64,000 bases of DNA from Anaerolineae bacterium (lineage in GTDB: Bacteria > Chloroflexota > Anaerolineae > Anaerolineales > Anaerolineaceae): positions 62,001 through 126,000 of the forward strand of contig JABLWW010000001.1 in assembly GCA_013178295.1 (NCBI GenBank), written 5' to 3'. A program made the position numbers and the translations under genes. Shown here in pieces: positions 16,780 through 25,707 of the stretch. Within the stretch, counting starts at the first letter, position 1, and every line of letters starts with the position of its first letter. Below the pieces are notes generated by a model. The model saw only the letters and a list, made by a program, of their open reading frames with translations. It did no database searches and was not told the DNA's origin.

Positions 16780-17951
16780 CATTGGCGCAATATCAACGTC
16801 TGATTGAGATTTCGCTTGATTTGGCTTCTATGCTGGATCTTGATGCATTGCTCAAGCGTATTATGCTGGTTGCCGAAGAGATCAGCGAATCGGAAGCGGC
16901 TTCGATACTGTTGTGGGATGAGCGTGAGAAGCAGCTTTACTTCCAGGGCGCTGATAACCCCAAAAAGAATGAGAATCTTTTTCTTGGTATTGTTGTGCCA
17001 GCCGAAAGCCTAGCGGGGTGGGTGGCGTTAAATCGTCAGCCGGTGATTGTAGAGGATGCACATACTGATACGCGGTGGTTCAAAAACGTGGAGAAAGAAG
17101 CCGAATATCCCACCCATTCGCTGATTGCAGTGCCCCTGATTGCTAAAGACAAGCTGGTAGGTGTATTGGAGGTGTTGAACAGGCGTCAGGGTGTCTATGA
17201 CCAGAGAGACCTGAGTGCGCTGACGGTGCTGGCTGCGCAGGCTGCGGTAGCGATCGAAAACACGCGCCTGTTTCAGCAGTCAGATTTGATCGCAGAGCTT
17301 ATTCATGAATTTCGTCAGCCGCTTTCTGCCATTATTACCATTGGCTATCTTTTACAGCGTCCGGAGCTGTCGGATCAGCAGCGCAAGGGTTTTTCGGAGA
17401 CCATTGTCAAAGAGGCAAGGCGGCTGGATGACTTGTCCACCAAGTTTCTCGATCTGGCGCGTCTGGAATCTGGGCGGGCAGTATTTCAGAATAGCCGTAT
17501 TCAGGTGGAGGAGCTCATTAAAGAATGTTATGAGCTGACGAAACCTCGCGCAGAAGAGAGCGGCATCCAGCTATGTGTCGAGATCAGCAGCAGTCTGCCG
17601 GTCATTCATGCGGATCGGGATAAGGTGAAACAGGTGTTGCTCAATCTTATCAGCAACGCGATCAAATATAACCGTTCGGGCGGGAAGGTAACCATCCAGG
17701 GTTGCGCGGAGGACAACGAGCTGGTACTTTCGGTCTCGGATACAGGACAGGGTATTGCCGCAGAGGATTTGCCTCACCTGTTTGGAAAGTTTTTCCGTGC
17801 AAAATCTGGCGAGGGGACTACGGTGGGCACAGGTTTGGGGTTATCAATTTGCAAGAAGATTGTTGAGAACATGGGTGGAAAGATTGAAGTACAAAGCGAG
17901 GTTGGAGTCGGCAGCACTTTCGCCGTTCATTTACCTGTTGAAGGGTCGTGA
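16755..17951 (+). CDS. Soluble GAF-domain sensor histidine kinase
   Basis: A 398-residue cytoplasmic kinase without membrane segments. A GAF domain covers about 20-175. HisKA follows with H-box LIHEFRQPLSAIITIG (His near 180). The ATPase domain has N-box LLNLISNAIKYN, G1 DTGQGIA, an F-box-like LFGKFFRAKSG and G2 GTGLGLSICKKIVENMGG. All catalytic boxes look intact, unlike the 7TM protein upstream. It overlaps the sirtuin gene by 25 nt, so the two are translationally linked. The receiver-CpaE protein two genes upstream is its most likely partner. The gene ends 24 nt before convergent mutL with no clear terminator. Confidence 0.92.
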   Translation: MSEHDAPLTLAQYQRLIEISLDLASMLDLDALLKRIMLVAEEISESEAASILLWDEREKQLYFQGADNPKKNENLFLGIVVPAESLAGWVALNRQPVIVEDAHTDTRWFKNVEKEAEYPTHSLIAVPLIAKDKLVGVLEVLNRRQGVYDQRDLSALTVLAAQAAVAIENTRLFQQSDLIAELIHEFRQPLSAIITIGYLLQRPELSDQQRKGFSETIVKEARRLDDLSTKFLDLARLESGRAVFQNSRIQVEELIKECYELTKPRAEESGIQLCVEISSSLPVIHADRDKVKQVLLNLISNAIKYNRSGGKVTIQGCAEDNELVLSVSDTGQGIAAEDLPHLFGKFFRAKSGEGTTVGTGLGLSICKKIVENMGGKIEVQSEVGVGSTFAVHLPVEGS

Positions 17952-17975
17952 GAAGCAGGGACTGACCTTTCTTTG

Positions 17976-19724
17976 TCATCGACTGCCACGCCGCCCAAAC
18001 TGGCGTTCGAGAAGACTCACTGACAGGTGGATCATGGTTGGCCGCCCATGTGGACAGGTGCGCGGCGACTGACATGCTTCTAACTCACGCAGCAGTGCAG
18101 TCTGCTCTTCGGTAGAAAGCGCCTGTCCCCCTTTGATTGCTACGCGTTTGCAGATGCGAGCAATCAGGCGATCTTCGAGCAATCCTTGAAGCGGGGTTTC
18201 GTCCTCCTCTATATCTTCAACCACAGCTCTCAATGCAGCCAAGGGATCGGCGCCGCTTAGAAAATCGGGGATGGCAGTTAGACGAAATGTATCTGGCCCA
18301 AAAGGTTCGACTAGGAATCCCAGCCGTTTGAGAGTCTCCATTTGCTCCTCGAGCAGCGCGGCGCTGTGCGCTGGGAGGTGCAATACAGCGGATTCCAGAA
18401 GCGTTTGAGAATGGATTGCTGCTGGGCTTCTCTTCTTGAAGCGTTCAAAGAGCACGCGTTCATGGGCAGCGTGCTGATCAACTAGATACAGCCCGTCTGG
18501 ACCTTCTGCCACCAGATAGGTGTTTCCCACCTGTCCAACCAGACGTAGCAGTGGAAGCTGCCCTGAGGGTAATTCTGTTTGCAGTGGAGGGGTTTCTATG
18601 GCGGGCAGTGATTCTAGCGGGGCGGCTTCATCTGTCTGTGCTGCCATTTCCCAAGCTGGATCAATTTGCTTTGGCGAGCCAAGCGGTAAGGTGGGAGATT
18701 GTGAGTGCCAGCCGGGTGGGTTGATTTGGGGAATGGGGGAGTACGCCAGCAAGGCGCGCCGGGCAGCGCGTTGTACATGGGCAAAATAGCGCTCCGGCTT
18801 ACGGAAGCGCACCTCGGCTTTGGCGGGGTGTACGTTGACGTCCACCTCTTCTGGGGGGAGATGTAGGAATAGGACAGCCAGCGGGTAGCGCGCAACCATC
18901 AGCATGGTCTGATATGCCTGAAGCAGGGCGCTGACCAGAGGGGCATCCTGTACCCAGCGACCGTTGACAAAAAAGGTGATTTCACGGCGGTTTGAGCGGG
19001 TGATGTTGATGGGGCTGATATATCCGGATAACTGCACCTCGTCTTCTGTAAAAGCAACTTCCAACATCTGCCGGGTAATCTCCACCCCGTAGAGGTTTGC
19101 CAGAATTTCGCGTTGATTGCCGTTGCCGCTGGTTTGTAAAGCTGAACGACCGTCATGAAAAAGCTGAAAACGTACGTGCGGATATGCGATGGCATAACGG
19201 GTAACCAACGTGTCAATCTGCTGCCGCTCGGTGATTTCTCTTTTTAGAAATTTCAAGCGCGCGGGAACGTTAAAAAATAGGTCTTCAACACGTACCTGGG
19301 TGCCAAACGGCGCGCCTACGCGCTCGACAGTGCCCGAACGCCCTCCTTCTGCAAGTAGCCGTGCTGCGGCTGTTGCTTCTCTGGTTCGCGAGGTGATGGT
19401 CAGCCGTGAGACAGAGGCAATCGAAGCCAATGCCTCGCCGCGAAATCCCAGTGTAGTTACTCGATACAGGTCGTCTGCGGAGCGCAGTTTGCTGGTGGCA
19501 TGGCGGGCTACTGCCAGTTGTAGTTCATTTTCGGCAATACCCGCACCGTCATCTGAAACTTCTATCAAACGTTGTCCTGCGGCTTCTACGCGGATAACGA
19601 TCTGCTGTGCGTGGGCATCCAGGGCGTTTTCAAGCAGTTCTTTAACCACTGAGGCGGGGCGCTCAATCACCTCCCCAGCGGCAATTTGTGAGGCAACTTC
19701 TTCTGGTAAAATCCGAATTGACAT
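17976..19724 (-). CDS. mutL: DNA mismatch repair protein MutL (endonuclease type)
   Basis: A 582-residue MutL. The GHKL ATPase domain shows ELLENALDAHAQQI, DDGAGI, HATSKLRS and GFRGEALASI, followed by the transducer domain. The C-terminal dimerisation domain contains DQHAAHERVLFERF near 414, matching the DQHAxxExxxxE endonuclease motif found in bacteria without MutH, together with a late CPHGRP motif. This predicts nicking activity in methyl-independent mismatch repair. MutS is not in the window. The ATG at 19724 is preceded by an extended -10 element (TGG-TATAAT at 19752-19760) that would give a leader of about 20 nt. Confidence 0.95.
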   Translation of the reverse strand: MSIRILPEEVASQIAAGEVIERPASVVKELLENALDAHAQQIVIRVEAAGQRLIEVSDDGAGIAENELQLAVARHATSKLRSADDLYRVTTLGFRGEALASIASVSRLTITSRTREATAAARLLAEGGRSGTVERVGAPFGTQVRVEDLFFNVPARLKFLKREITERQQIDTLVTRYAIAYPHVRFQLFHDGRSALQTSGNGNQREILANLYGVEITRQMLEVAFTEDEVQLSGYISPINITRSNRREITFFVNGRWVQDAPLVSALLQAYQTMLMVARYPLAVLFLHLPPEEVDVNVHPAKAEVRFRKPERYFAHVQRAARRALLAYSPIPQINPPGWHSQSPTLPLGSPKQIDPAWEMAAQTDEAAPLESLPAIETPPLQTELPSGQLPLLRLVGQVGNTYLVAEGPDGLYLVDQHAAHERVLFERFKKRSPAAIHSQTLLESAVLHLPAHSAALLEEQMETLKRLGFLVEPFGPDTFRLTAIPDFLSGADPLAALRAVVEDIEEDETPLQGLLEDRLIARICKRVAIKGGQALSTEEQTALLRELEACQSPRTCPHGRPTMIHLSVSLLERQFGRRGSR

Positions 19725-19855
19725 AAAAAGATTGCGCCTTTTATTTTTGGATTATACCAGAGTGCTCTTTTGCTAAGTTTGTCTGAGGGCGGAGCGTATT
19801 TGTTTTTGCCTGCGTTATAATTGGTTGCATACGGAATACAAGATGGAGAGAATGC

Positions 19856-20140
19856 GTGCAAGTTAATCTGTATGCTACCTTTCGCCTGCGAGCGGGTGTT
19901 AAGAGTCTGAATCTTGACTTGCCTGCCGGAACCACGGTTTACCAGGCAATTCTGGAAACAGCGCGTAGGGTTCCGGTGTTGAAGGATGATTGGTTTGATC
20001 GCAACAATGATCTACATGCGCATGTGCTTGTTTTTGTGAACAGCCACGATGTCAACACCTTGCCAGAAGGGCTGCAGACCCCCCTGCAACCGGATGACGT
20101 GCTGGACTTTTTTCCACCCGTTGCTGGGGGAATGGTTTGA
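19856..20140 (+). CDS. ThiS/MoaD-family ubiquitin-like protein with residues after the diglycine
   Basis: A 94-residue beta-grasp protein: MQVNLYATFRLRAG at the start, a middle helix, and LQPDDVLDFFPPVAGGMV at the end. MoaD/ThiS sulfur carriers normally end in Gly-Gly; here Met-Val follows, so activation would need trimming or the protein serves another role. The start is GTG at 19856 with GGAGAG upstream; the ATG at 19852 is out of frame. A TATAAT lies at 19816-19821. No adjacent MoeB/ThiF-like E1 or JAB protease gene is present, so a link to molybdopterin, tungstopterin or thiamine synthesis cannot be made from context. Confidence 0.8.
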   Translation: MQVNLYATFRLRAGVKSLNLDLPAGTTVYQAILETARRVPVLKDDWFDRNNDLHAHVLVFVNSHDVNTLPEGLQTPLQPDDVLDFFPPVAGGMV

Positions 20141-20222
20141 GAGGGCCTCCGCCAAGGACTTGACAATCCTGTGTGGCTGGCGTTATTTGTTTTTGCGTTG
20201 TACATAACCAGAAAAGCCTGGC

Positions 20223-21200
20223 TTAGAGCTTGAGCTGCGCTCGCCGTTGTATTTGCCAGACAATGGTGCGTTGCAGCCCGCTTTCCAGGTCAACCTGCGG
20301 TTCATATCCTAGCAATTGTCTTGCCAGGCTGATATCCGGAACGCGCCGCCGCACATCCTCGTAGTTGCCAAATGCTGTGTAGGGGATGAATTTCAGCTTT
20401 GGCGGATCGTCGCCGCGCACCAGACGCCAGATCAATCTGCCCAGCCCTTCGATGGTAATTTCCTCCACCGCGCCGAGGTTAAATACGCGATTAACGGCTG
20501 CCGGGTTTTCGATGCAGCGCATAATACCATCAACGTGGTCGGATACGTAAGTAAAAGAGCGTGTCTGCTGTCCATCGCCGTGAATTTCGATTTCCCGCTC
20601 TTCGAGGGCAGCATTGATAAACACCGATTGCGGTCCGCCCCACCAGGTCAGGTTCTGGTTAGGCCCATAGCCGCCAAAGAAACGCAGAATGACAAATTCC
20701 AAGCCATGGCGGTCATGATAGGCAAAATGGAGTTGTTCATCAAAAACCTTTGAGATGGCGTACGCCCATCTTTTGATGGTGGGATTGCCAATGACCAGGT
20801 CAGAGTCTTCACGGAAGGGAACGTTGGGGTTTTTGCCATACACATCAGATGTAGATGCGGAAAGCACGCGGCATTTGTGTTTGATAGCAGCTTCAAGGAC
20901 ATTGTGTGAACCAATGGAATTAATGAGCAAGGTATCCAGTGCATCGCTGTAACGTGGGATTTTGTAGGCTGCCAGATGGACAACTGCGTTGCAGCCTTCC
21001 ATTGCACGGTTTACTGCTGTGGCGTCGCGCACATCCTCGCGCAGCATGGTAAAACGTGGGTGGTGGATAAAATCTGCCATGTTGAGTTCGTGTCCCTGAG
21101 ACATATTATCCATTCCCACAACAGTGTAACCGCGCTCCAGAAGTGCCAAAGCCAGGTTTGAGCCGATGAAACCAGCCACGCCAGTAATCAGTATTTTCAT
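20223..21200 (-). CDS. Extended SDR NAD-dependent epimerase/dehydratase
   Basis: A 325-residue sugar-nucleotide epimerase/dehydratase. The Rossmann motif ITGVAGFIGSNLALALLE is at the N-terminus. The Ser/Thr of ASTSDVYG and the YAISK pair (about 145-149) make the catalytic triad. GGYGPNQN and the C-terminal substrate region follow. The closest kind is UDP-glucose 4-epimerase or a UDP-sugar epimerase; the exact substrate is unclear. It overlaps the upstream methyltransferase by 4 nt and is the last of three minus-strand genes likely involved in surface sugar or lipid modification. Confidence 0.88.
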   Translation of the reverse strand: MKILITGVAGFIGSNLALALLERGYTVVGMDNMSQGHELNMADFIHHPRFTMLREDVRDATAVNRAMEGCNAVVHLAAYKIPRYSDALDTLLINSIGSHNVLEAAIKHKCRVLSASTSDVYGKNPNVPFREDSDLVIGNPTIKRWAYAISKVFDEQLHFAYHDRHGLEFVILRFFGGYGPNQNLTWWGGPQSVFINAALEEREIEIHGDGQQTRSFTYVSDHVDGIMRCIENPAAVNRVFNLGAVEEITIEGLGRLIWRLVRGDDPPKLKFIPYTAFGNYEDVRRRVPDISLARQLLGYEPQVDLESGLQRTIVWQIQRRAQLKL

Positions 21201-21925
21201 TTTCCGTCCTTATTTTTCTTGTCTGCCCAGATCACATAGCGCCAACACAGGATATGTCCCAGCCCCAGCGCGTTGATCAAGGCGCTTAACTGTGTATTGA
21301 GTGCGGCTACCAGCCAGTTTAGTGGTTCCCAATTGGGTATCAGCTGCAAGCCCACATAGCCGCCACTTGCTGGCAGTCCAATGACTTCAAAGAAATCTGT
21401 CCCACGTACCCTGAAACCGTTCTCTTCTAACAAACAAATGGATTTTTGCAGGGCGGCTTCCGGGTCTTGGTGGGCAATCAGCTTACGTGCCAGGCGCACA
21501 ATCCAGGTAGGGTTTGGGTCGAGGATGACTAGTTTTCCCGTAGGGTGGAGTACCTGATGAACATGAGAGAGGATCATTTGGATATCGCCTTCATTTGCCA
21601 AATGATGAAAGCAGTCCTTGAGTGTGATGGCTGAAATGGAAGCGTGCGGGTAGGCGCTGTTCAGATGCTCGACGTCCAGAACCTTGATCTGTGCTTGCGG
21701 GAACATCTGTTGCCCGATTTCAATGACAGCAGGGTCGTTGTCGATTCCTTCTGCTTGCCAGCCATGTGATGTCAGATAGTTTACCAACGAGCCGTAGCCG
21801 CAACCAATGTCCAGCACTAGCCCTTGGGCAGGTTCTGGAAGCCGGGCAGCAATGCAGGCGTTATGCTGGCGGTCAATCCACCCCCACAGGGCAAACAGGC
21901 GTTTCTCTGGTTGGCTGATTTTCAT
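21197..21925 (-). CDS. Class I SAM-dependent methyltransferase
   Basis: About 242 residues. Motif I LVLDIGCGYGSLVNYL is at about 40-55, the acidic loop is EGIDNDPAVI, and ISAITLKDCFHHL precedes a strand with LVILDPNPTWIV. The C-terminal region has hydrophobic stretches that could contact a membrane lipid. I chose the ATG at 21925, which has AGAGAGA about 7 nt upstream, over the TTG at 21943. It follows another methyltransferase gene by about 34 nt and overlaps the epimerase gene by 4 nt. The substrate is unknown. Confidence 0.82.
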   Translation of the reverse strand: MKISQPEKRLFALWGWIDRQHNACIAARLPEPAQGLVLDIGCGYGSLVNYLTSHGWQAEGIDNDPAVIEIGQQMFPQAQIKVLDVEHLNSAYPHASISAITLKDCFHHLANEGDIQMILSHVHQVLHPTGKLVILDPNPTWIVRLARKLIAHQDPEAALQKSICLLEENGFRVRGTDFFEVIGLPASGGYVGLQLIPNWEPLNWLVAALNTQLSALINALGLGHILCWRYVIWADKKNKDGK

Positions 21926-21959
21926 GATGGTCTCTCTTTGCAACTCTTGCGGGTGTCAG

Positions 21960-22730
21960 CTAGTCACGCTGGAGAACAATCAGGGCAAACATTGCCAGGT
22001 ATTTCATCAAAGGTGAGAGCATCTTCTCGAACCCGCGCCATAAGCCAAAGCTCCAGCCGGGCATTAGGGTTCGCAGTGAAATACCGCCGCAGACCAGATA
22101 GCGAAAGGGCATAAACGGGTGGAGATGAGTGATCTTGAGTGAGGGAAATTCCAGTTCGTAAGCAGCCCGGTCACGGCTCAGAATTATCCATGGTAAAGCA
22201 TCGTTTGCCCCAGAAAGCGGTCCCGAAGAGGGAAAATCCCAATGTGGGGAGCGGGGGTCAAATGGTTCGTGATGAAGGATGTCGTAAACAAAGCGCGACC
22301 AGCTGGTTACCCAGGGCTCGATCATGATAACCCTTCCTCCAGGACGCAAACAGCGCTGCGCCTCAGCAAGAAAAAGCCGCGCGTTGGGAATGTGATGTAG
22401 CACATCCGTCATTACAATCGCGCGCAGCGATGCCTGAGTGAGGGGAAGCTGCTGTCCATCACAGACCATGTCAATCTTGGGGCATATAAAAACATCTGAA
22501 GCCAGCAACTCAGGGATGTGCTGACGCATAAAACCAGCGCCAGAGCCTAACTCAAGTATTGATCCACCACCGCCTGGAATCCACGCTGCAATCATCTGAT
22601 ACCATTCCTGGTATATTCTTGTAAGAAAGGGCTTTTCTTGGATAACCAGGTTGCGGAGATGGGTGGTGCGCGGATCATCGAGGTTGATGCCGCGCGTGAA
22701 CGGGTGCGCCAGCAGGTTTTTTAGCATCAT
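21960..22730 (-). CDS. Class I SAM-dependent methyltransferase (Methyltransf_11 type)
   Basis: A 256-residue methyltransferase with motif I SILELGSGAGFMRQHI (about 59-74), post-motif DVLHHIPNARLFLAEAQRCLRPGGRVIMIEPW, and a long C-terminal part rich in aromatic residues, ending in a hydrophobic segment (YLAMFALIVL) that may touch the membrane. It begins a three-gene minus-strand set with a second methyltransferase and an epimerase. A TATAAT at 22760-22765 lies about 30 nt before the start. A role in lipid or glycan methylation is inferred from its neighbours only. Confidence 0.82.
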   Translation of the reverse strand: MMLKNLLAHPFTRGINLDDPRTTHLRNLVIQEKPFLTRIYQEWYQMIAAWIPGGGGSILELGSGAGFMRQHIPELLASDVFICPKIDMVCDGQQLPLTQASLRAIVMTDVLHHIPNARLFLAEAQRCLRPGGRVIMIEPWVTSWSRFVYDILHHEPFDPRSPHWDFPSSGPLSGANDALPWIILSRDRAAYELEFPSLKITHLHPFMPFRYLVCGGISLRTLMPGWSFGLWRGFEKMLSPLMKYLAMFALIVLQRD

Positions 22731-22778
22731 TTTGGCAGGTTCTGACAGCGAATTATAACACCCCTCAAGTCTTTGCCG

Positions 22779-23315
22779 TCAGGGCTTGCGCATACGCCAG
22801 AAACCTCGCCGAATGGGGCGCACGTCTTCGGCAGTGATAAACGCATTGGGGTCAGCTTCGAGTACGCTTTTTTCCAGGTTGTCCATGTCCCGTCTCAGGA
22901 CATCACAATGCAGCACCGTTACGGTACCATCTTTGCCTCTGCCGTTGAATTCGGTAACGGCGAAACCTCTCTCACGCAGGATTTGGACAGTGGCAGCCCC
23001 GCGAGCGGGTGACATGATGGTAACGTGTACATGCCCAATTGCCAGCTTCTCTTCGATAATCATTCCAACTACATTGCCTGTTGCAAACCCAGCCGCGTAG
23101 CCAAGAATGTTCAATGGATTATCCAGACGGGAGATGACGGAGGTGATTGCGATGACAAATATGGCTGAGGTCATAAAACCCAGTATCCATGCCAGCTTTT
23201 TGCGCCCGCGCATGACGAACAGCACTCGGATAGTATCCAGTGACATGTCGCAAATGCGCAGGGCAAATATTCCCAAAGCCGAAAGCCAGGCTTGTGGCGA
23301 AAGAAGAAAGTCCAT
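22779..23315 (-). CDS. UPF0316 / DUF2179 membrane protein
   Basis: About 178 residues. Three hydrophobic segments occupy the N-terminal two-thirds (SALGIFALRICDMSLDTIRV, ILGFMTSAIFVIAITSVI, ILGYAAGFATGNVVGMII) as in UPF0316/YebE-like proteins. The C-terminal soluble DUF2179 domain reads from HVHVTIMSP to RDMDNLEKSVLEADPNAFIT, a ferredoxin-like fold also seen in YitT proteins, where it may bind a nucleotide ligand. I selected the ATG at 23315 (AGGGG upstream) rather than 23351, which would run into the end of the upstream glgP gene. The function is unknown. Confidence 0.85.
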   Translation of the reverse strand: MDFLLSPQAWLSALGIFALRICDMSLDTIRVLFVMRGRKKLAWILGFMTSAIFVIAITSVISRLDNPLNILGYAAGFATGNVVGMIIEEKLAIGHVHVTIMSPARGAATVQILRERGFAVTEFNGRGKDGTVTVLHCDVLRRDMDNLEKSVLEADPNAFITAEDVRPIRRGFWRMRKP

Positions 23316-23334
23316 ATCGAACCCCTGATGGCGT

Positions 23335-25500
23335 TTAATGATGGGAATCAATAGCGACTGCTGCGGGAAGATACAGCTCGCGCATATACTCTTTGACCAT
23401 GCGCTGCATACTGAATTGCGGCAGCAGGGTGCGAATAGATTCCTTCATGCGCGCTACCCAGCCAAGTGGTACGTGGTTCTGGGTGCGGTTTGTATAAAAT
23501 AGCGGCACGATCTCGTTTTCCAGAATGTCATAGAGGCTTTCGGCATCTACGCGGTCTTGCTCGTTGGGGTCGCTGTAATCGAGATCCTCGCCAATTGCCC
23601 AGCCATTATTGCCATTGTAGGCTTCGCGCCACCAGCCATCTAACACAGAGAAGTTTAGTGCACCGTTGATGGCTGCTTTCATCCCTGATGTTCCCGAAGC
23701 CTCATTGGGGCGGCGTGGTGTATTGAGCCATACATCCACACCCTGCACCAGTGCGCGGGAGATATTCATGTCATAGTCTTCAACAAATGCCATGCGCCCG
23801 CCGGTGCGAGAATCTTTGACTGCCCGATATACCTGCTGGATAATCAGCTTGCCAGGTTCATCGGCAGGGTGCGCTTTACCAGCAAACACAATCTGGACTG
23901 GCATTTCGGGGTTATTTAAAATACGTAGCAGGCGCTCATAATCACTCAAAATAAGATAACCGCGCTTGTAGGTGGCAAAGCGGCGCGCAAAACCAATGGT
24001 GAGCACATGTGGGTCTAGTAACACTCCACCGGCAAGGGTCTGTACCGGATGTGCATTGCCACTCAGCCATTGCTGGCGCGCCCGGTCGGTAACAAAGCGT
24101 ATCAATTTGCGCTTGAGATGAGCCCTGACTGCCCAAATTTCTTCATTGGGGATATCCAGCAGGCGTTCCCACAAGTCGAGGTCATCAATGCGATCCATCC
24201 AGTTCTCGCCAAGATACTTGTCGTAAAGTACCCTCATGCGCCGCGCCAGCCACGTTCCGGTATGCACACCGTTGGTGATGTGAATGATGGGCACATCCTC
24301 CTCTTTTTTACATTCTGGGAAAAGAAACTTCCACATGCGGCGCGACACTTCGCCATGCAGTTCGGATACAGCATTGGTGCGGGCAGAAAGATGGATGGCA
24401 AGCACAGCCATGCTCAGGGAGTCTCCCCACGATTGCGGTTGCCGTCCCAGGTCAACAAACTCATCGCGGGTTAAGCCCAGTTCCTGCCAAAAGGTTGGGA
24501 AATATTTATCTACCAGCCACAAAGGGAACTGATCAATGCCTGCAGGGACAGGCGTATGTGTGGTAAAAACATTGCTGGCGCGTACTTGTTCCAGTGCCGT
24601 GCTGAGTTCAACGCCCTTTGACACCATCTCGCGAATACGCTCAAGTGCCAAAAATGCCGAATGGCCCTCATTCATGTGCCAGACGGTCGGCTCATACCCC
24701 AACGCCCGCAGGGCACGCACTCCTCCTATCCCTAACAACATTTCCTGCGAGACGCGGATTTCAAGGTCGCTGCTATATAATCTGGAGGTTAGTTCGCGGT
24801 CGGGGGGAGAATTCTCCTCCACGTTTGAATCCAGCAAGTAGAGCGCCACCCTGCCCACTTCCACTTTCCAGAGGCGGGCATAGACCTTGCGCCCTGGCAA
24901 GTCAATCGAGATCATCAATGGATCGCCGTCCAGTTCGTAGAGCGGGTAGATGGGCATCTCAAAGAAGTTGAGATGATAGTTGCCGGTTTCCTGCCAGCCA
25001 TCCTCGGTGATGTGTTGAACAAAGTAACCCTGATTGTAGATGAAACCAATGCCGACCAACGGAATCCCCAGATCGCTTGCCTCTTTGAGATGATCCCCTG
25101 CCAGAATCCCCAAACCACCCGCGTAAACGGGGAGCGACTCGTGTAGTCCGAATTCAAACGAGAAATAGGCAATCATCTGGTTGCTTAACTTGCCATATTC
25201 TTGCTGAAACCAGGTGTTCTCTGCTTGTAGGTATGCATCGAACTGCGCCATCAAGCGGTCGTATCGTTCCAGGTATATCCGGTCGCTGATAACGGCATTC
25301 AGACGCGGGCGTTCAACCTTGCTCAAAAATGCAACGGGGTTGTGGCGGCAGCATTCCCAGAGGTAGGAATCAATATGACTAAAAAGGTACTGTGCGTCTG
25401 GTGTCCAAACCCACCACAGGTTATAAGCCAACTCCGGAAGCCGGTGAATGCGCTGCGGCAGGTTGAAGTGTTTGGGGATTTCCTGCTTGAATAAGTCCAT
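23335..25500 (-). CDS. glgP: Alpha-glucan (glycogen/maltodextrin) phosphorylase, short type
   Basis: A 721-residue GT35 phosphorylase of the shorter bacterial/archaeal type with an N-terminal DUF3417 region (IHRLPELAYNLWWVWTPDA). The PLP-binding Lys lies in EASGTSGMKAAINGALNFS near 606, followed by the conserved NNGWAIGE. FGLHESLPVYAGGLGILAGDHLKEASDLGIPLVGIG marks the glycosyl-binding core (written here only in part as landmarks). It releases glucose-1-phosphate from storage glucans. A strong RBS (AGGAGG) precedes the ATG, and a TGA-TATAAT extended -10 sits about 90 nt upstream. A small hairpin (GTGGC-N5-GCCAC) is in the leader. The downstream UPF0316 gene may be cotranscribed. Confidence 0.94.
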   Translation of the reverse strand: MDLFKQEIPKHFNLPQRIHRLPELAYNLWWVWTPDAQYLFSHIDSYLWECCRHNPVAFLSKVERPRLNAVISDRIYLERYDRLMAQFDAYLQAENTWFQQEYGKLSNQMIAYFSFEFGLHESLPVYAGGLGILAGDHLKEASDLGIPLVGIGFIYNQGYFVQHITEDGWQETGNYHLNFFEMPIYPLYELDGDPLMISIDLPGRKVYARLWKVEVGRVALYLLDSNVEENSPPDRELTSRLYSSDLEIRVSQEMLLGIGGVRALRALGYEPTVWHMNEGHSAFLALERIREMVSKGVELSTALEQVRASNVFTTHTPVPAGIDQFPLWLVDKYFPTFWQELGLTRDEFVDLGRQPQSWGDSLSMAVLAIHLSARTNAVSELHGEVSRRMWKFLFPECKKEEDVPIIHITNGVHTGTWLARRMRVLYDKYLGENWMDRIDDLDLWERLLDIPNEEIWAVRAHLKRKLIRFVTDRARQQWLSGNAHPVQTLAGGVLLDPHVLTIGFARRFATYKRGYLILSDYERLLRILNNPEMPVQIVFAGKAHPADEPGKLIIQQVYRAVKDSRTGGRMAFVEDYDMNISRALVQGVDVWLNTPRRPNEASGTSGMKAAINGALNFSVLDGWWREAYNGNNGWAIGEDLDYSDPNEQDRVDAESLYDILENEIVPLFYTNRTQNHVPLGWVARMKESIRTLLPQFSMQRMVKEYMRELYLPAAVAIDSHH

Positions 25501-25590
25501 TGGGGCACCTCCTGGAGAAAGAGGTGGCGAATAGCCACTTTAAAACAACAATCAGGAAACTGGTGTTTCAGGCGCAGATTCCTATTGGTA

Positions 25591-25599
25591 ATTATATCA
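25591..25599 (-). promoter_or_regulatory. Extended -10 promoter of glgP
   Basis: On the minus strand TGA-TATAAT matches an extended -10 element (25591-25599). There is no good -35. It lies about 90 nt before the glgP start. Confidence 0.5.
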
Positions 25600-25615
25600 T
25601 ACCCAGGGAAAGCGC

Positions 25616-25644
25616 TTGACAGCCATTCGATAAGCCGTTATCTT
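25616..25644 (+). promoter_or_regulatory. Promoter of the polytopic membrane protein gene
   Basis: TTGACA (25616-25621) and TATCTT (25639-25644) are 17 nt apart on the plus strand. Transcription from about 25651 rules out the in-frame TTG at 25585 as a start for the downstream gene. Confidence 0.6.
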
Positions 25645-25707
25645 AAGAGGGCTGGGAGATGTCCATTTTCTCAGCCATATTCTTTGCCAGCCCGGTTATG
25701 GTGGAAT

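Noticed and set aside
25585-25707. In-frame upstream extension of the polytopic membrane protein from TTG 25585
   Set aside because: A TTGACA-N17-TATCTT promoter lies inside it, so the mRNA would start later.
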